Assembly: GCF_007830635.1 (NCBI RefSeq)
Contig: NZ_VLLA01000012.1
Coordinates: forward strand, 1-64,000
Reading direction: 5' to 3'
Origin: Bradyrhizobium huanghuaihaiense
GTDB taxonomy: Bacteria; Pseudomonadota; Alphaproteobacteria; Rhizobiales; Xanthobacteraceae
Length of the DNA: 64,000 bases
Shown: piece by piece, positions 14,452 to 23,459 of the stretch
Layout: the number at the start of each line of letters is the position of its first letter
How positions within the stretch are numbered: position 1 is the stretch's first letter
Notes under the pieces: generated by a model
Databases searched by the model: none
What the model was told of the DNA's origin: nothing
Seen by the model: only the letters and a program-made list of their open reading frames with translations
Program-made: the position numbers and the translations under genes

Positions 14452-17355
14452 ATGGCGAAGAAACCTGCTCCCCCGAAATCCCCCAAATCCAAGGCCCCGA
14501 ACTCGAAGGCGCATCGGCCTGACGTGCAGCCGATCGGGCCGGCGCTGGCCGAATTGCTCAATCCCGCGATCAATCGCGGCGATGCCGGGCTTGGCTCGGG
14601 CACCGGGCTGCAGCCGCCGCCGGACAATTCGCGCGACCGCCGCGCCGGAGGCGAGGCCGCCGCGCATCGCGCACGCGCCTCGACGCCGAAGGACTTCCCC
14701 AGCGACCGCCCGACGGGCCTGGACGAGGCACCGCAGGCCAATTACGGCACTGCCGCCACGATCCCGACGCTCGATCCGGAACTGGCGCGTCAGCTCGGTC
14801 TGCCCACCGAAGAGGACGACGCGGAAGCGCTGGCGCGTCCGCCGCGTTCCAAGATGGAGGCGCTCGGCGTCAAGGCGACTGCCGACGCGCTGGAGTCGCT
14901 GATCCGCGAGGGCCGCCCGGAGTTCCGCAAGGACGACGGCTCGATGAAGGTGTGGACGCCGCACCGGCCGCCGCGCCCGGAGAAGTCTGAAGGCGGCGTG
15001 CGCTTCGAGATCAAGTCGTCCTACGAGCCGCGCGGCGACCAGCCGACCGCAATCAAGGAGCTGGTTGAAGGCATCGAGCGCAACGACCGCTCGCAGGTGC
15101 TGCTCGGTGTCACCGGCTCCGGCAAGACCTACACCATGGCCAAGGTGATCGAGGCGACGCAGCGCCCGGCGCTGATCCTGGCGCCGAACAAGACGCTGGC
15201 GGCCCAGCTCTATGGCGAGTTCAAGAATTTCTTCCCCGACAACGCGGTCGAGTATTTCGTCTCGTATTACGACTACTACCAGCCGGAAGCCTACGTTCCG
15301 CGCACGGACACCTATATCGAGAAGGACTCGTCGATCAACGAGCAGATCGACCGCATGCGCCACTCGGCAACCCGTGCCCTGCTCGAACGCGACGACGTCA
15401 TCATCGTCGCCTCGGTGTCCTGCATCTACGGTATCGGCTCGGTCGAGACCTACACCGCGATGACTTTCGCGCTGAAGAAGGGCGAGCGCATCGACCAGCG
15501 CCAGCTCATCGCCGACCTCGTCGCGCTGCAGTACAAGCGCACCCAGGCCGACTTCACCCGCGGCACTTTTCGCGTGCGCGGCGACGTCATCGACATCTTC
15601 CCGGCGCACTATGAGGACCGCGCCTGGCGCGTGAATTTGTTCGGCGACAGCATCGAGACCATCGAGGAGTTCGACCCGCTCACCGGCCACAAGCAGGACG
15701 AGCTCGAATTCATCAAGATGTACGCCAACTCGCACTATGTGACGCCGCGCCCGACGCTGGTACAGGCGATCAAATCGATCAAGTTCGAGCTGAAGCAGCG
15801 GCTCGACCAGCTGCACGACCAGGGGCGCCTGCTGGAAGCGCAGCGGCTGGAGCAGCGCACCACTTTCGACCTGGAGATGATGGAGGCGACGGGAAGCTGC
15901 GCCGGCATCGAGAACTATTCGCGCTATCTCACCGGGCGCCGCCCCGGCGAGCCGCCGCCGACGCTGTTCGAATACGTCCCCGACAACGCGCTGATCTTCG
16001 CCGACGAAAGCCACGTCACCATTCCGCAGATCGGCGCCATGTTCCGCGGCGACTTCCGCCGCAAGGCGACGCTGGCCGAATATGGCTTCCGCCTGCCCTC
16101 CTGCATGGACAACCGCCCGCTGCGGTTCGAGGAGTGGGACATGATGCGGCCGCAGACCGTCGCGGTGTCGGCGACGCCGAGCGGCTGGGAGCTGAACGAG
16201 AGCGGCGGTGTGTTCGTCGAGCAGGTCATTCGCCCCACAGGCCTGATCGATCCGCCCGTCGACATCCGCCCGGCCCGCACGCAGGTTGACGATCTCGTCG
16301 GCGAGGTCCGCGCCACCGCGCAGGGCGGCTATCGCTCGCTGATCACCGTGCTGACGAAACGCATGGCGGAGGATCTTACTGAATACCTGCACGAGCAGGG
16401 CATTCGCGTCCGCTACATGCACAGCGACATCGACACCATCGAGCGCATCGAGATCATCAGGGATCTGCGCCTCGGTGCGTTCGACGCGCTGGTCGGCATC
16501 AACCTGCTGCGCGAAGGCCTCGATATTCCCGAATGCGCGCTGGTCGCCATTCTGGATGCCGACAAGGAAGGCTTTTTGCGCAGCGAGACCTCGCTGATCC
16601 AGACCATCGGCCGCGCCGCGCGCAACGTCGACGGCAAGGTGATCCTCTACGCCGACCAGATGACCGGCTCGATGGAGCGCGCCATCGCCGAGACCAACCG
16701 CCGTCGCGAAAAACAGGTCGAATACAACACCGCCAACGGCATCACGCCGGAGAGCGTGAAGAAGCAGATCGGGGACATCCTCAACTCCGTCTACGAGCGC
16801 GACCACGTGCTGGTCGAAGTCGGCGGTCACGACATGACCGACGACGTCATCTCGATCGGCCACAACTTTGAAGCCGTGCTCGCCGATCTCGAAACGCGCA
16901 TGCGCGAGGCCGCCGCCGATTTGAACTTCGAGGAAGCCGCCCGCCTGCGCGACGAAGTCAAGCGCCTGCGCGCCACCGAGCTCGCGGTCGTGGACGATCC
17001 CACCGCAAAGCAGCGCGCCGTCGCGGGCAAGGCCGGCGCCTATGCCGGCGCGAAGAAGTACGGCGACGCCGCCAACCTGCCCGTCAGCGCGATGAAGAAG
17101 AAAACGGTGAGCTCAGCGCTGAAGGCCAGCGGCGCCGGCAGCGGCTCGAAGGTGCACAAGCCGCATCTCGACGAGATGCACGGCCCGGAATCCCTGCCCT
17201 ACCGCGCCAACCAGACGCTGCCGGCAAAGCCGTTCGGCAGCACGAGCCGGATCATCCAGCCGACGGATTCGAGGCAGTCCGGGCCGGAGTTCGGGCCGGC
17301 GCCGAAGTCGACGGGGGGGCAGCCGGGAAGACGCGGGGGGTGGAAGAAGAGGTAG
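14452..17355 (+). CDS. uvrB: UvrABC system protein B (excision repair), extended at both ends
   Basis: 967 residues against about 670 for typical UvrB. The conserved core starts near residue 184 (RFEIKSSYEPRGDQP). Walker A is at 219-226 (GVTGSGKT), the beta-hairpin that clamps damaged DNA is in FVSYYDYYQPEAYVP, and helicase motifs ADESHVTIPQ, SATPS and LLREGLDIPE follow. A C-terminal UVR motif (about 808-840) binds UvrC. The first ~180 residues are Pro/Ala/Lys-rich and disordered-looking, and about 120 Lys/Gly/Pro-rich residues follow the UVR motif. Within the UvrABC complex it verifies lesions and loads UvrC. It ends 7 bases from the convergent STAND gene. Confidence 0.95.
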   Translation: MAKKPAPPKSPKSKAPNSKAHRPDVQPIGPALAELLNPAINRGDAGLGSGTGLQPPPDNSRDRRAGGEAAAHRARASTPKDFPSDRPTGLDEAPQANYGTAATIPTLDPELARQLGLPTEEDDAEALARPPRSKMEALGVKATADALESLIREGRPEFRKDDGSMKVWTPHRPPRPEKSEGGVRFEIKSSYEPRGDQPTAIKELVEGIERNDRSQVLLGVTGSGKTYTMAKVIEATQRPALILAPNKTLAAQLYGEFKNFFPDNAVEYFVSYYDYYQPEAYVPRTDTYIEKDSSINEQIDRMRHSATRALLERDDVIIVASVSCIYGIGSVETYTAMTFALKKGERIDQRQLIADLVALQYKRTQADFTRGTFRVRGDVIDIFPAHYEDRAWRVNLFGDSIETIEEFDPLTGHKQDELEFIKMYANSHYVTPRPTLVQAIKSIKFELKQRLDQLHDQGRLLEAQRLEQRTTFDLEMMEATGSCAGIENYSRYLTGRRPGEPPPTLFEYVPDNALIFADESHVTIPQIGAMFRGDFRRKATLAEYGFRLPSCMDNRPLRFEEWDMMRPQTVAVSATPSGWELNESGGVFVEQVIRPTGLIDPPVDIRPARTQVDDLVGEVRATAQGGYRSLITVLTKRMAEDLTEYLHEQGIRVRYMHSDIDTIERIEIIRDLRLGAFDALVGINLLREGLDIPECALVAILDADKEGFLRSETSLIQTIGRAARNVDGKVILYADQMTGSMERAIAETNRRREKQVEYNTANGITPESVKKQIGDILNSVYERDHVLVEVGGHDMTDDVISIGHNFEAVLADLETRMREAAADLNFEEAARLRDEVKRLRATELAVVDDPTAKQRAVAGKAGAYAGAKKYGDAANLPVSAMKKKTVSSALKASGAGSGSKVHKPHLDEMHGPESLPYRANQTLPAKPFGSTSRIIQPTDSRQSGPEFGPAPKSTGGQPGRRGGWKKR

Positions 17356-17362
17356 GCAGTTT

Positions 17363-20300
17363 TTATCCCGCGACAATCTTCGCTCGCTGCGGCGGGCTTG
17401 TCAGGTCTAGAAATTTGCGAGACTTGATCCAATCCATTACTTCCCAGAACTGGGAAGATTGAATTTGCTTTGCCTCGGGATGCTCCTTAACAGCATTGAT
17501 AAGGACATCGCGGGAACTCCCGTAACTTGTTGGGTACTTAAGCACAGAAGCGAGCAAAGATAAGCGCTCCGGCCAAGGTAAGCGCCTAGCCAATGCAACG
17601 AGAGCCTTCGCGGCTTCACCCCCTTGATCTCCGGGCAGCTCCCCCAAAGCTTGGCTCGTTAAGTCGACGCAAGACGGGATGTCTTCAACAGGCATTTGGG
17701 ACGCAACGACCACCATAGCTGGCGCCAGCGCACTGAGCTGGCTTGAGGTTTTGGCTCTCTTTACAGACTCAACAATATTCCCCAATACCAGTCGAAGAGT
17801 TTCGGGACTTAGTTGCGCAGCCACTGGGGCAAAAATCGGCACAAATGTCTGGTCATCTTTAGTTGTTCCTGCAAGCTCTCGAGCCAACGTATATGCGTCT
17901 TCTTGCTTCAGCCTTGGCGAGAGAGCCACAAATATGGGCGCGGCAAATCTTACAACTCTGTCACGGGGAAGAGCGAACGGAAAGGGATTGAATCTCAATC
18001 TGCTAAGATCCGATGTCTTTAGGAAATCAAGCAATTGATTTGCTAGTGCAAACGCTTCTTGATTTCCGACGCGCGGGGCGATTGCCAACAACATTGGAAA
18101 AATGGTCTCCGGGTTCAGCGAATTTCCTGGAACCGCAAGAAGATCAATCGCCCAGCGAGCTAGGACATTCGCATCCCTTGGCCCCAACTGACTTGCAAAT
18201 GCGACGTTGTTTAGTACGTCTTGAGGACCGTCAAGCGTAAAGAACACTGGCGAAGCAAAAGTTGAAAAAACACCTGGGTTCTTTTTGAGCGCTTCAACTA
18301 AAGGGCCCGTGAAGAACGTCTTATCTTCTGGCTTCAGCGGAGCAACGAGATTGATGAACGATTTTAGCAAACGCAGGCGCCGACCTTGGTCCTTGGTTTT
18401 CTTCACAATTCCGACGGCTGTGTTGACCAACGAAGAGATATTGTCGGGCTTTAATCGAGGCGTCAACAGCACAAGCGCCCTCGTCAACGACCTCGATTCC
18501 TCTTCATCGTTTGCTCTTCCACTTCGTTCGGCAATCAGTGTTGCCAGCCGATAGGCATCATCCGATTTAAGCTCAACCGCAACCGCCGTGATACGATCTT
18601 CGATTCCGCGAAGTTCGTTGACATCCTTTGCACTCACTATTTCTTCGCCGATCGCTCGCATCAACGCAGTCATATCCTCCGGCTTTAGTCGGGCGCTGAC
18701 AGCGGCAAGCGCTTGGACAAGACCCTTGCGTTCCTTATTAGCTCTCGACGCATCAAGAACAACAGACGCAATTGCACTCCCGTCATCGGGGCGAAGTTGC
18801 GGGGCTAACGCAGCTAAAATCTTGACCATTTGTTCTTGCTGACTAGTTGGAGCTCCAGCCTTGATGACTTCGACAACGGGTCGCGCGACCGCGTAAGCAT
18901 CTTCCGGCCCCAGTTGCTTTGCAGCAATTGTAACCGCTCTCGTCAGTTCATTAGCCTGACCGGCGACCTTGGTTGACTTTATTGCATCGATCATCCGATT
19001 AACGTTAGCGTATAGATCTCCAGGCTTCAGCAACACCATGCGCATGGCAAGGGCAGAGCCGAGAACGCGCAGTTGGGCGACATCTTTTGTCGCACCGATT
19101 GCATCAATCAGCTGAACCGGACCAACGATCTCCATCTTTTGAAGGTGTAACGCGAGCGCAACGGCCGCAATTGACTTTTGATCGTAATGGTCGGCAGCTA
19201 ACGGGGCAGCTACGATCCCAACGATTCTCTCCCTAACAAACGGATTGGCGGCCAATGTTGCTTGAGCTACGAGATCGGGCTGCAGCATAAAATGCTCCGC
19301 ATACTCTCTTGTACCCAGCAACTGATCCACAAACTCAGTGCGCACGTTGGCATCTCGCGTACTCGCAAGAGACCACGCTGCGTCTAACTCCCTGCTACCC
19401 ACACCGTTTCTAAATTCAAGCTGCAAAAGGATCTTTCGGGCACTCTCTGTTGCCGCCTGCCTCTCGCGCCAATTTGCAAAGACAAGAGATCCAAAGAGAA
19501 CCCCTGACGCCAACACAATCAACGGAACGAAACGCAGGAGGCTGAGTAATGCATAGTTGCTTTGCAAGCCATAGCGAAATCCCCCCCAAAGCCTTTCCCA
19601 CGCAAGCCTGCATTGAGCACTCATGGGCAGAAGCGATTTCCATTGGCTCAAAACTGAAGAGGAATTATGAAATGCGACCGCGCCGTCGGCTAACAAATAA
19701 TACCAACGATTTGCTCGTCGCTCCGCCGCAAGCACGCCACGAGCGAGGTAATCATGATCAAGTCGATAGGCGATAAGTCCTGTCTGGGGGTCCGTGGCGC
19801 TTCGCAATATTTCACCACGCTCCAACTCTTGTAGAGCCTTATCAAGCCTGTCGTCTTGAACCTTTTGCAAAATTGTCGCGAGGTCGGCCTTGGAAAGCGA
19901 TCGCGTTTTTGTTTGATTTTCCGGATCAATCAGTGCAATCAAGATGGCACGAACTTGAGAAACTTCAATGCCTACTTTGCGTGAGGTACCAGTGATTTGC
20001 TGCTCAACATAGAGCGCCTCAATGCCGCTGGCGCCACCTGCCCGTTCATAGTAGGCGATGTTAAGTCGCTTGAGACTTTGGATGCCTCCGAGCATGATCT
20101 TGAGTTGCTGAGGCAACACAACGTCTTGCTGCGAGATATCTCGGACAATCCGCTCCTTGAGCTTGTTCCACCCCGCCTCGGGATCCTCGATCACTGAATT
20201 GCCATCGGCAAGACGCGTCAAGAGCTCCGAAATAAACGGTGACGCAACGCGATCAAGCCGGAGAGCTTCGACAACACCCAAGAACTGCACCGAATTCAAA

Positions 20301-21100
20301 CCTGCTGCAGTGTCGCTGCGCGTCACAAAAAGAGCGCGAATCTTATCCTGCTCTAAGAGGCGGCCGATCATATCCCAAAATGGATTTTCTCGTCGCAAAG
20401 CATTTGGGCTCAACCAAATCTTATTTGGCAGAAAGCGCTCACGGTTGCGAGCTTGATAGTCGTCGAATTGATCAAAGACGATCAATGCGGTACGTGCCCG
20501 CTCCTCGCTAAGCTTTGCCAACGCCTTTTCAAGATCGGCTAGGTCAGAAAGCTTTAATGACTTCGATGCGGAGTTACCTTCAGCAAACGCCTCGCTGTCA
20601 GTTAAGGCGATCCTCAATGCATTGAATGGACCACGCTCCCAATGGTCCACCCATAGATCAGCCAACATGAGAGGAAGAATTGATTTTTCGGCTTTTAAAC
20701 GTGGCAAAAGACCAGACCGAACTAAGGCGGACTTACCTGAGCCAGATTCGCCTTCCAAAAATACAATCGACCTTAACAGACACTGCTGCAGCAGGCTATC
20801 GATGTCCGTTTCTCGCCCTACGAGATGCTCCGAGTTATTTCGATCGAGTCTGAGTGCGTCGGGTCTCAAGAGACGCGAATAACGAGTGCGCCATTTAACG
20901 AGGAGCCACAGTCCAAGAAGAAGTAGGAAGCATGAAAATAGCCAAAAGGCCCACGTCGGCAGCTTGCTAAGGGCACCAATTTTTCCGAAGAAGTCGGTGA
21001 AATTGCCAATAACTCCGCCAGCAGCGCTGACGAGCCCGCCAACGCTGCTGATCACCCCCGCAGCAAGAAGTAGCTGCTTCTGAGTTCGTTCCGCACTCAT
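17363..21100 (-). CDS. Membrane-anchored STAND-type NTPase with 39-residue C-terminal repeats
   Basis: 1245 residues. Residues 9-34 are glycine-rich and hydrophobic and 48-69 form a transmembrane helix. A STAND/AAA-like NTPase follows: Walker A GESGSGKS (117-124), Walker B ALIVFDQFDD (205-214), sensor ALFVTRSD (256-263), then a winged-helix-like end (LDHDYLARGVLAAERRANRWYYLL region, about 448-470). A second transmembrane helix is at 522-543. From about 690 to 1140 there are roughly twelve tandem helical units marked by L-x-P-x-D and spaced mostly 39 residues apart. G+C is visibly lower than in all neighbours, indicating transfer. STAND proteins are signalling switches, many of them in antiphage immunity; that role here is inference. 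No nuclease, protease or NADase effector is recognisable. Confidence 0.85.
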   Translation of the reverse strand: MSAERTQKQLLLAAGVISSVGGLVSAAGGVIGNFTDFFGKIGALSKLPTWAFWLFSCFLLLLGLWLLVKWRTRYSRLLRPDALRLDRNNSEHLVGRETDIDSLLQQCLLRSIVFLEGESGSGKSALVRSGLLPRLKAEKSILPLMLADLWVDHWERGPFNALRIALTDSEAFAEGNSASKSLKLSDLADLEKALAKLSEERARTALIVFDQFDDYQARNRERFLPNKIWLSPNALRRENPFWDMIGRLLEQDKIRALFVTRSDTAAGLNSVQFLGVVEALRLDRVASPFISELLTRLADGNSVIEDPEAGWNKLKERIVRDISQQDVVLPQQLKIMLGGIQSLKRLNIAYYERAGGASGIEALYVEQQITGTSRKVGIEVSQVRAILIALIDPENQTKTRSLSKADLATILQKVQDDRLDKALQELERGEILRSATDPQTGLIAYRLDHDYLARGVLAAERRANRWYYLLADGAVAFHNSSSVLSQWKSLLPMSAQCRLAWERLWGGFRYGLQSNYALLSLLRFVPLIVLASGVLFGSLVFANWRERQAATESARKILLQLEFRNGVGSRELDAAWSLASTRDANVRTEFVDQLLGTREYAEHFMLQPDLVAQATLAANPFVRERIVGIVAAPLAADHYDQKSIAAVALALHLQKMEIVGPVQLIDAIGATKDVAQLRVLGSALAMRMVLLKPGDLYANVNRMIDAIKSTKVAGQANELTRAVTIAAKQLGPEDAYAVARPVVEVIKAGAPTSQQEQMVKILAALAPQLRPDDGSAIASVVLDASRANKERKGLVQALAAVSARLKPEDMTALMRAIGEEIVSAKDVNELRGIEDRITAVAVELKSDDAYRLATLIAERSGRANDEEESRSLTRALVLLTPRLKPDNISSLVNTAVGIVKKTKDQGRRLRLLKSFINLVAPLKPEDKTFFTGPLVEALKKNPGVFSTFASPVFFTLDGPQDVLNNVAFASQLGPRDANVLARWAIDLLAVPGNSLNPETIFPMLLAIAPRVGNQEAFALANQLLDFLKTSDLSRLRFNPFPFALPRDRVVRFAAPIFVALSPRLKQEDAYTLARELAGTTKDDQTFVPIFAPVAAQLSPETLRLVLGNIVESVKRAKTSSQLSALAPAMVVVASQMPVEDIPSCVDLTSQALGELPGDQGGEAAKALVALARRLPWPERLSLLASVLKYPTSYGSSRDVLINAVKEHPEAKQIQSSQFWEVMDWIKSRKFLDLTSPPQRAKIVAG

Positions 21101-21123
21101 TTTGCCCGATCGCTAAATTACAA

Positions 21124-21600
21124 CTATTTATTGTGCGAGTCACGAATAAAGTGCTTAGCGTGCAGCGCCTTGACTTGAGAAGCTGAATGATTGGACAGAG
21201 GCGCCTTCCCCCCACCATGGCGGCGCCCCCTCACCCCACGCTCGCCGTCACCACGGCCATCAATGGTCACGAGCTGGAGCGAGGCAACCGGCTGGGTGCG
21301 CCATGCCGTGATCTTGTCGGACAGCGACAGATGGGCCTCGAAGAACCTTGGTTCGTAGACGGTCTTGAAGGCGGCGGGGAAGCTCGGACCCAGGGTCACT
21401 GCGAGCATTGCGTGCAGCATCGAGGCGACGGCGACGAAGATGGCGACGCCGGGGTCGCCGACGAGGTCGTGGTTGCCGATGAGCTTGAGCAGGAAGGCCG
21501 CAGTGGCGAAGGTCGGGAAGCTCTGCAGCGTCGCGGTCAGCGCGAGGCCTTCGAGCACGTTATGCAGGCGGGACTTTCTCGCGGCGGCGATGGCGGCCAT
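21124..21600 (-). pseudogene. Hydrophobic membrane protein gene with a probable C-terminal frameshift
   Basis: ATG at 21600 behind AGGGAGA. The first ~115 codons encode a four-helix-like membrane protein (LEGLALTATLQSFPTFATAA, then LHAMLAVTLGP). After SLQLVT near 21265 the frame turns into a Gly/Arg-rich, basic, non-membrane tail and ends at 21124. One base shifted, the same DNA reads LMAVVTASVG and then a stop (TGA near 21235), which continues the hydrophobic pattern. A single extra base has therefore probably changed the C-terminus. The basic function of the family is not recognised. It borders the STAND islet. Confidence 0.6.
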
Positions 21601-21955
21601 GGCACGTCTCCCTGATGACATGGGGATGACGATAGCCGCGATGCCGCGGGGGTGATGTGAGATGGGTCACGCGGTGCTTCGCCTCTCCCCGCTCTTGTCC
21701 GCCGATGCCGCAGGATCCAGGTTCCCTTGCACAGAGCACTGCAAGGCGCGCCTGCCGATATGCGCGCGGCGTCATCGCTGGCCGCTCGTTTCTTGCGGGC
21801 AATCCGGCGCGCAACCCGCAATTGCACCCCCATGAACCGGGCATTGCGCCCGCGCGTCATAGGCTGCAATCAGCCCTGTGTTCTCGCGGATTGCCGATGC
21901 GCGAGATCGTGCGTTAGCGTTGCGCAGCGTCGCGGGGCCAACAAGGACGGGCGGA
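21601..21955. other. Intergenic region without a supported gene
   Basis: About 355 bases between the divergent membrane-protein gene and the first NTF2-like gene. Short open frames are present but none has a family signature or a good ribosome binding site. It should contain both promoters. Confidence 0.5.
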
Positions 21956-22408
21956 ATGACGGTCGAGAAGCTCAATCGCCAGCGCGTGCTGCATCTGCTG
22001 GACACCATCGCGGCAGATGATCTCGAAGCCGCGCTGTCGTGCTGCACCGACGACATCGACTTCCTCACCCACGCGCCGATCGACGTGCTGCCGCACATGG
22101 GCCCCTGCCACGGTAAGCAAGAGCTGCGCGAGTTCTGGCGCACGGTGCAGGCGCGCTATTCCGAGACCCGCTATCAGGTGCCGCAGATCGTCGCCGAAGG
22201 CGACACCGTCGCGGCCTATCTGCGCGTGTTCTTCAAGAAGCGCAGCAACGAGCGCATCATTCAGGTCGACATGGCCGTGTTCTACACCTTCCGCGGCGGA
22301 CAGGTGGCGCAGATCCGCGAGATCATCGATTCCTACGATCTGGTGCAGCAGGTGCTGGAGCGCGAGATCGGGCCGTTGATCACGGGGGCGGGTGCGGACG
22401 GGGTGTAA
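21956..22408 (+). CDS. NTF2/SnoaL-like protein, first of two
   Basis: 150 residues. The cone-shaped alpha+beta NTF2 fold is indicated by a helical start (LLDTIAADDLEAALSCC), the strand TDDIDFLTHAPIDVLPHMGPCHGKQELREFW, and VDMAVFYTFRGGQVAQIREIIDSYDLVQQVLER. Members include ketosteroid isomerase-like enzymes and ligand-binding proteins; the activity is unknown. A clear paralogue is encoded at 23019, with the same GPIDMFP/APIDVLP segment and the same C-terminal DTFDLIEQ/DSYDLVQQ element. Confidence 0.8.
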   Translation: MTVEKLNRQRVLHLLDTIAADDLEAALSCCTDDIDFLTHAPIDVLPHMGPCHGKQELREFWRTVQARYSETRYQVPQIVAEGDTVAAYLRVFFKKRSNERIIQVDMAVFYTFRGGQVAQIREIIDSYDLVQQVLEREIGPLITGAGADGV

Positions 22409-22546
22409 TTGTCGTCCTGGCGAAGGCCAGGACGACGGCGAGGGTGGCGCTCCCTTGCGCATCTCCACCACCCCCCATTGAACCTCCCTCCCCGCCGCCG
22501 AGACCCATCCCGGGGCGTTGTGCACGCCGGCTGGGGTGATGGGCCG

Positions 22547-22813
22547 ATGAAAGTCGTGTTGCTTGCTGTTTTGGGGCTGTTCCTGGGGGCGCTGGGCGGC
22601 GCCGCGCTCGGCATCGGAGCCGGGCTTGCTTTCGTCGAAATCGCGCAAACCACGAATTTCGAAGGCCAAAATGGCATGCTGGTGTTCTTCACCTTCATGC
22701 CTTTGGGCGCTGCGATCGGTGGAATCGGCGGCGCGGTGCTGTTCGGCCTGCTGGCGCTGCGGGACGATGCGATCGCCATCGAGCGGGAACCCGCCGTCCA
22801 CGGGGATCGGTAG
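22547..22813 (+). CDS. Small two-helix membrane protein (88 aa)
   Basis: Two hydrophobic, glycine-rich helices (residues 2-31 and 45-69), the first of them GXXXG-rich (LFLGALGGAALGIGAGLAF), and a charged tail. ATG at 22547. No family recognised. It lies between the two NTF2-like genes. Confidence 0.6.
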   Translation: MKVVLLAVLGLFLGALGGAALGIGAGLAFVEIAQTTNFEGQNGMLVFFTFMPLGAAIGGIGGAVLFGLLALRDDAIAIEREPAVHGDR

Positions 22814-22920
22814 CGACCCCGGAGACCGGTAGATTACGGGGTTCTGTTGTAAATCTCACAAAGCGCAGTCAATTGTGCATTGCAAAAACGTGAATTGCGT
22901 TTTGGCCGAAATCGGCTATG

Positions 22921-22938
22921 TCATTCGTATACGAATGA
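22921..22938. promoter_or_regulatory. Perfect 18-bp palindrome, candidate operator
   Basis: TCATTCGTATACGAATGA is its own reverse complement. It stands in an AT-richer stretch about 80 bases before the second NTF2-like gene, where a repressor or activator dimer could bind. The cognate regulator is not identifiable. Confidence 0.45.
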
Positions 22939-23018
22939 GTTGAGCGCCCCGGAGCACCTTTACGGTGCATGGGGTTGTTTTCCGTTTTTTCTGCAAGCCA
23001 GCGTCAGGACTGCCCAAA

Positions 23019-23459
23019 ATGACAGAGCACAGCCTCTGGCGTTTCTCGCGCGCATTGCACCGTGCGATCAACGACCGGCATTTCGAGGATATCGAGGCCC
23101 TGATCGACGAGGACGTCGAGTGGGCGCTCTACGGCCCGATCGACATGTTTCCGTTCCTCGGCGCGCGCCAGGGCAAGGACGCCGTGCTCGACGTGATCCG
23201 CCAGCTCGCCGACAATTTCCAGGTCCGCCGCTTCGACCGCGAGAGCATCATGCTGGGCGTGGATTCCGCCGCCTCGATGCTGCGCTATTCGCTGACGGCG
23301 CTCGATTCCAACAAGCCGATCTCGTTGCGCGTCGCGCAGTTCGCCCAGTTCAGGGCGGGCAAGCTCATCAGCATGCGGGTGCTGATTGACACCTTCGACC
23401 TGATCGAGCAGGCACTCGGCCGCGCCATTCATCTGCCGAAGATGACCAGCGTCGGCTGA
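23019..23459 (+). CDS. NTF2/SnoaL-like protein, second of two
   Basis: 146 residues, paralogous to the protein encoded at 21956: LHRAINDRHFEDIEALIDEDVEWALYGPIDMFPFLGARQGKDAV, then RVAQFAQFRAGKLISMRVLIDTFDLIEQAL. This is the SnoaL/NTF2 fold used by small isomerases, cyclases and binding proteins; no catalytic assignment is possible. ATG at 23019. Its leader carries an 18-bp palindrome, so it may be regulated separately from the first copy. Confidence 0.8.
   Translation: MTEHSLWRFSRALHRAINDRHFEDIEALIDEDVEWALYGPIDMFPFLGARQGKDAVLDVIRQLADNFQVRRFDRESIMLGVDSAASMLRYSLTALDSNKPISLRVAQFAQFRAGKLISMRVLIDTFDLIEQALGRAIHLPKMTSVG

Noticed and set aside
14170..16863. 897-codon open frame on the minus strand
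   Set aside because: Antisense to uvrB; composition (His/Arg/Val/Asp-rich) is that of a codon-mirror frame, with no family motif.
17363..21100. STAND gene as a prophage remnant
   Set aside because: No phage structural, integrase or lysis genes nearby.
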